From Heterocephalus glaber (lineage: Eukaryota; Chordata; Mammalia; Rodentia; Bathyergidae), in the NCBI RefSeq assembly GCF_000247695.1, contig NW_004624781.1, positions 7,905,786-7,969,785 on the forward strand: DNA of 64,000 nucleotides, given 5' to 3'. The position numbers and the translations under genes are program-made. Below, one piece after another: positions 63,697 to 64,000 of this stretch. The notes below the pieces were generated by a model. That model ran no database searches. It was not told the origin of the DNA and worked only from the letters and a program-made list of their open reading frames with translations. Within the stretch, counting starts at the first letter, position 1. The number at the start of each line of letters is the position of its first letter.

Positions 63697-64000
63697 GACC
63701 GAGGTCCTGAGTAACACGGAAGATGCCGAATGACCCCACTGCAGACAGGCAGGTCTGCCCACACTCTACCGAGGTCCCCAGTCCCGCGGAACACGCCGAA
63801 TCACCCCACTGCAGACAGGCAGCCACCTGATTCCACATTACCAAGGCGCAGAGGACACCAGACCACCTGACCAAGGTACTGAGTCCCACTGTTCCCGGCC
63901 CAGAGGTAGGGGCTTCTGAGCCGTTGGCCCACTGCTCCTGGTCCAGAGGAAGGGGCTTCCCGGTCACCATCCCTCCCGCTGCTCCCAGCCCAGAGGAAAG
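63697..64000. repeat. GC-rich imperfect tandem repeat, cut by window edge
   Basis: Two ~71-bp units start accgaggtcctgag at 63698 and accgaggtccccag at 63768, and share ccccactgcagacaggcag. From about 63885, three further copies of a second motif follow: ctg(t/c)tcc(c/t)gg(c/t)ccagag, then ggggcttc. It is much richer in C and G than its surroundings. It could be a minisatellite or an LTR-internal tandem region; the far end is not in the window. Confidence 0.7.

Noticed and set aside
1..64000. CRISPR arrays, operons or phage-type systems
   Set aside because: No regularly spaced direct repeats with unique spacers and no bacterial gene organisation; the window is mammalian.

Overview
This is a mammalian nuclear genome window, almost certainly from a rodent. 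Coding exons are interrupted by GT-AG introns, and the introns are packed with two rodent SINE types: B1 (7SL-derived) and ID (tRNA-derived, A-box like ttagctcagtgg, B-box like gttcgatcc). B1 is often joined to a short ID tail (the B1-dID dimer), and the full-length IDs end in ggtacc followed by poly(A). That mix points away from mouse and rat and towards another rodent lineage, possibly hystricomorph; the lineage is inferred from memory of SINE families, not computed. A run of N at 49940-50931 is an assembly gap.

One protein-coding gene occupies nearly the whole window on the minus strand: ZNF609, recognised by its peptide sequence exon after exon. Reading right to left, 50-64 kb is intron 2; exon 3 is 49046-49271; a 34 kb intron 3 follows; exon 4 is 14895-14982; the very large exon 5, with the single C2H2 zinc finger, is 9333-11670; exon 6 is 7495-7861; exon 7 is 5895-6070; exon 8 is 5498-5714; and the terminal coding exon 4724-4797 ends in a TGA stop. 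The phases of all seven coding exons join without a break, giving 1,161 residues in the window. The first ~250 residues (human exon 2, source of circ-ZNF609) lie upstream, outside the window. About 4.3 kb of 3'UTR follows, to a poly(A) signal at 436-441. Two competing splice donors sit at the stop codon, with a good acceptor 290-299 bp downstream. They suggest a 3'UTR intron and a possible alternative C-terminus.

No second functional gene was found. The introns hold an RPS27A processed pseudogene (13991-14454), nested L1 fragments (17.5-20.4, 30.9-32.5, 38.9-40.4, 56.2-56.8 and 57.7-58.1 kb), L2 and MIR relics, several LTRs, a short hAT-type DNA transposon with inverted ends and 8-bp target duplication (47285-47377), and a poly(A)-tailed retrocopy of unknown origin beside the gap (50977-51437). 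The LTRs include three solo LTRs whose TG...CA ends and 4-bp target duplications can be read directly. Two SINE-poor stretches (about 41.5-44.1 and 52.6-55.6 kb) are candidate regulatory segments. The right edge (63697-64000) is a GC-rich imperfect tandem repeat.

Limits: SINE boundaries are read by eye and are good to a few bases. Repeat family names come from memory of consensus sequences. Nothing was aligned or searched.
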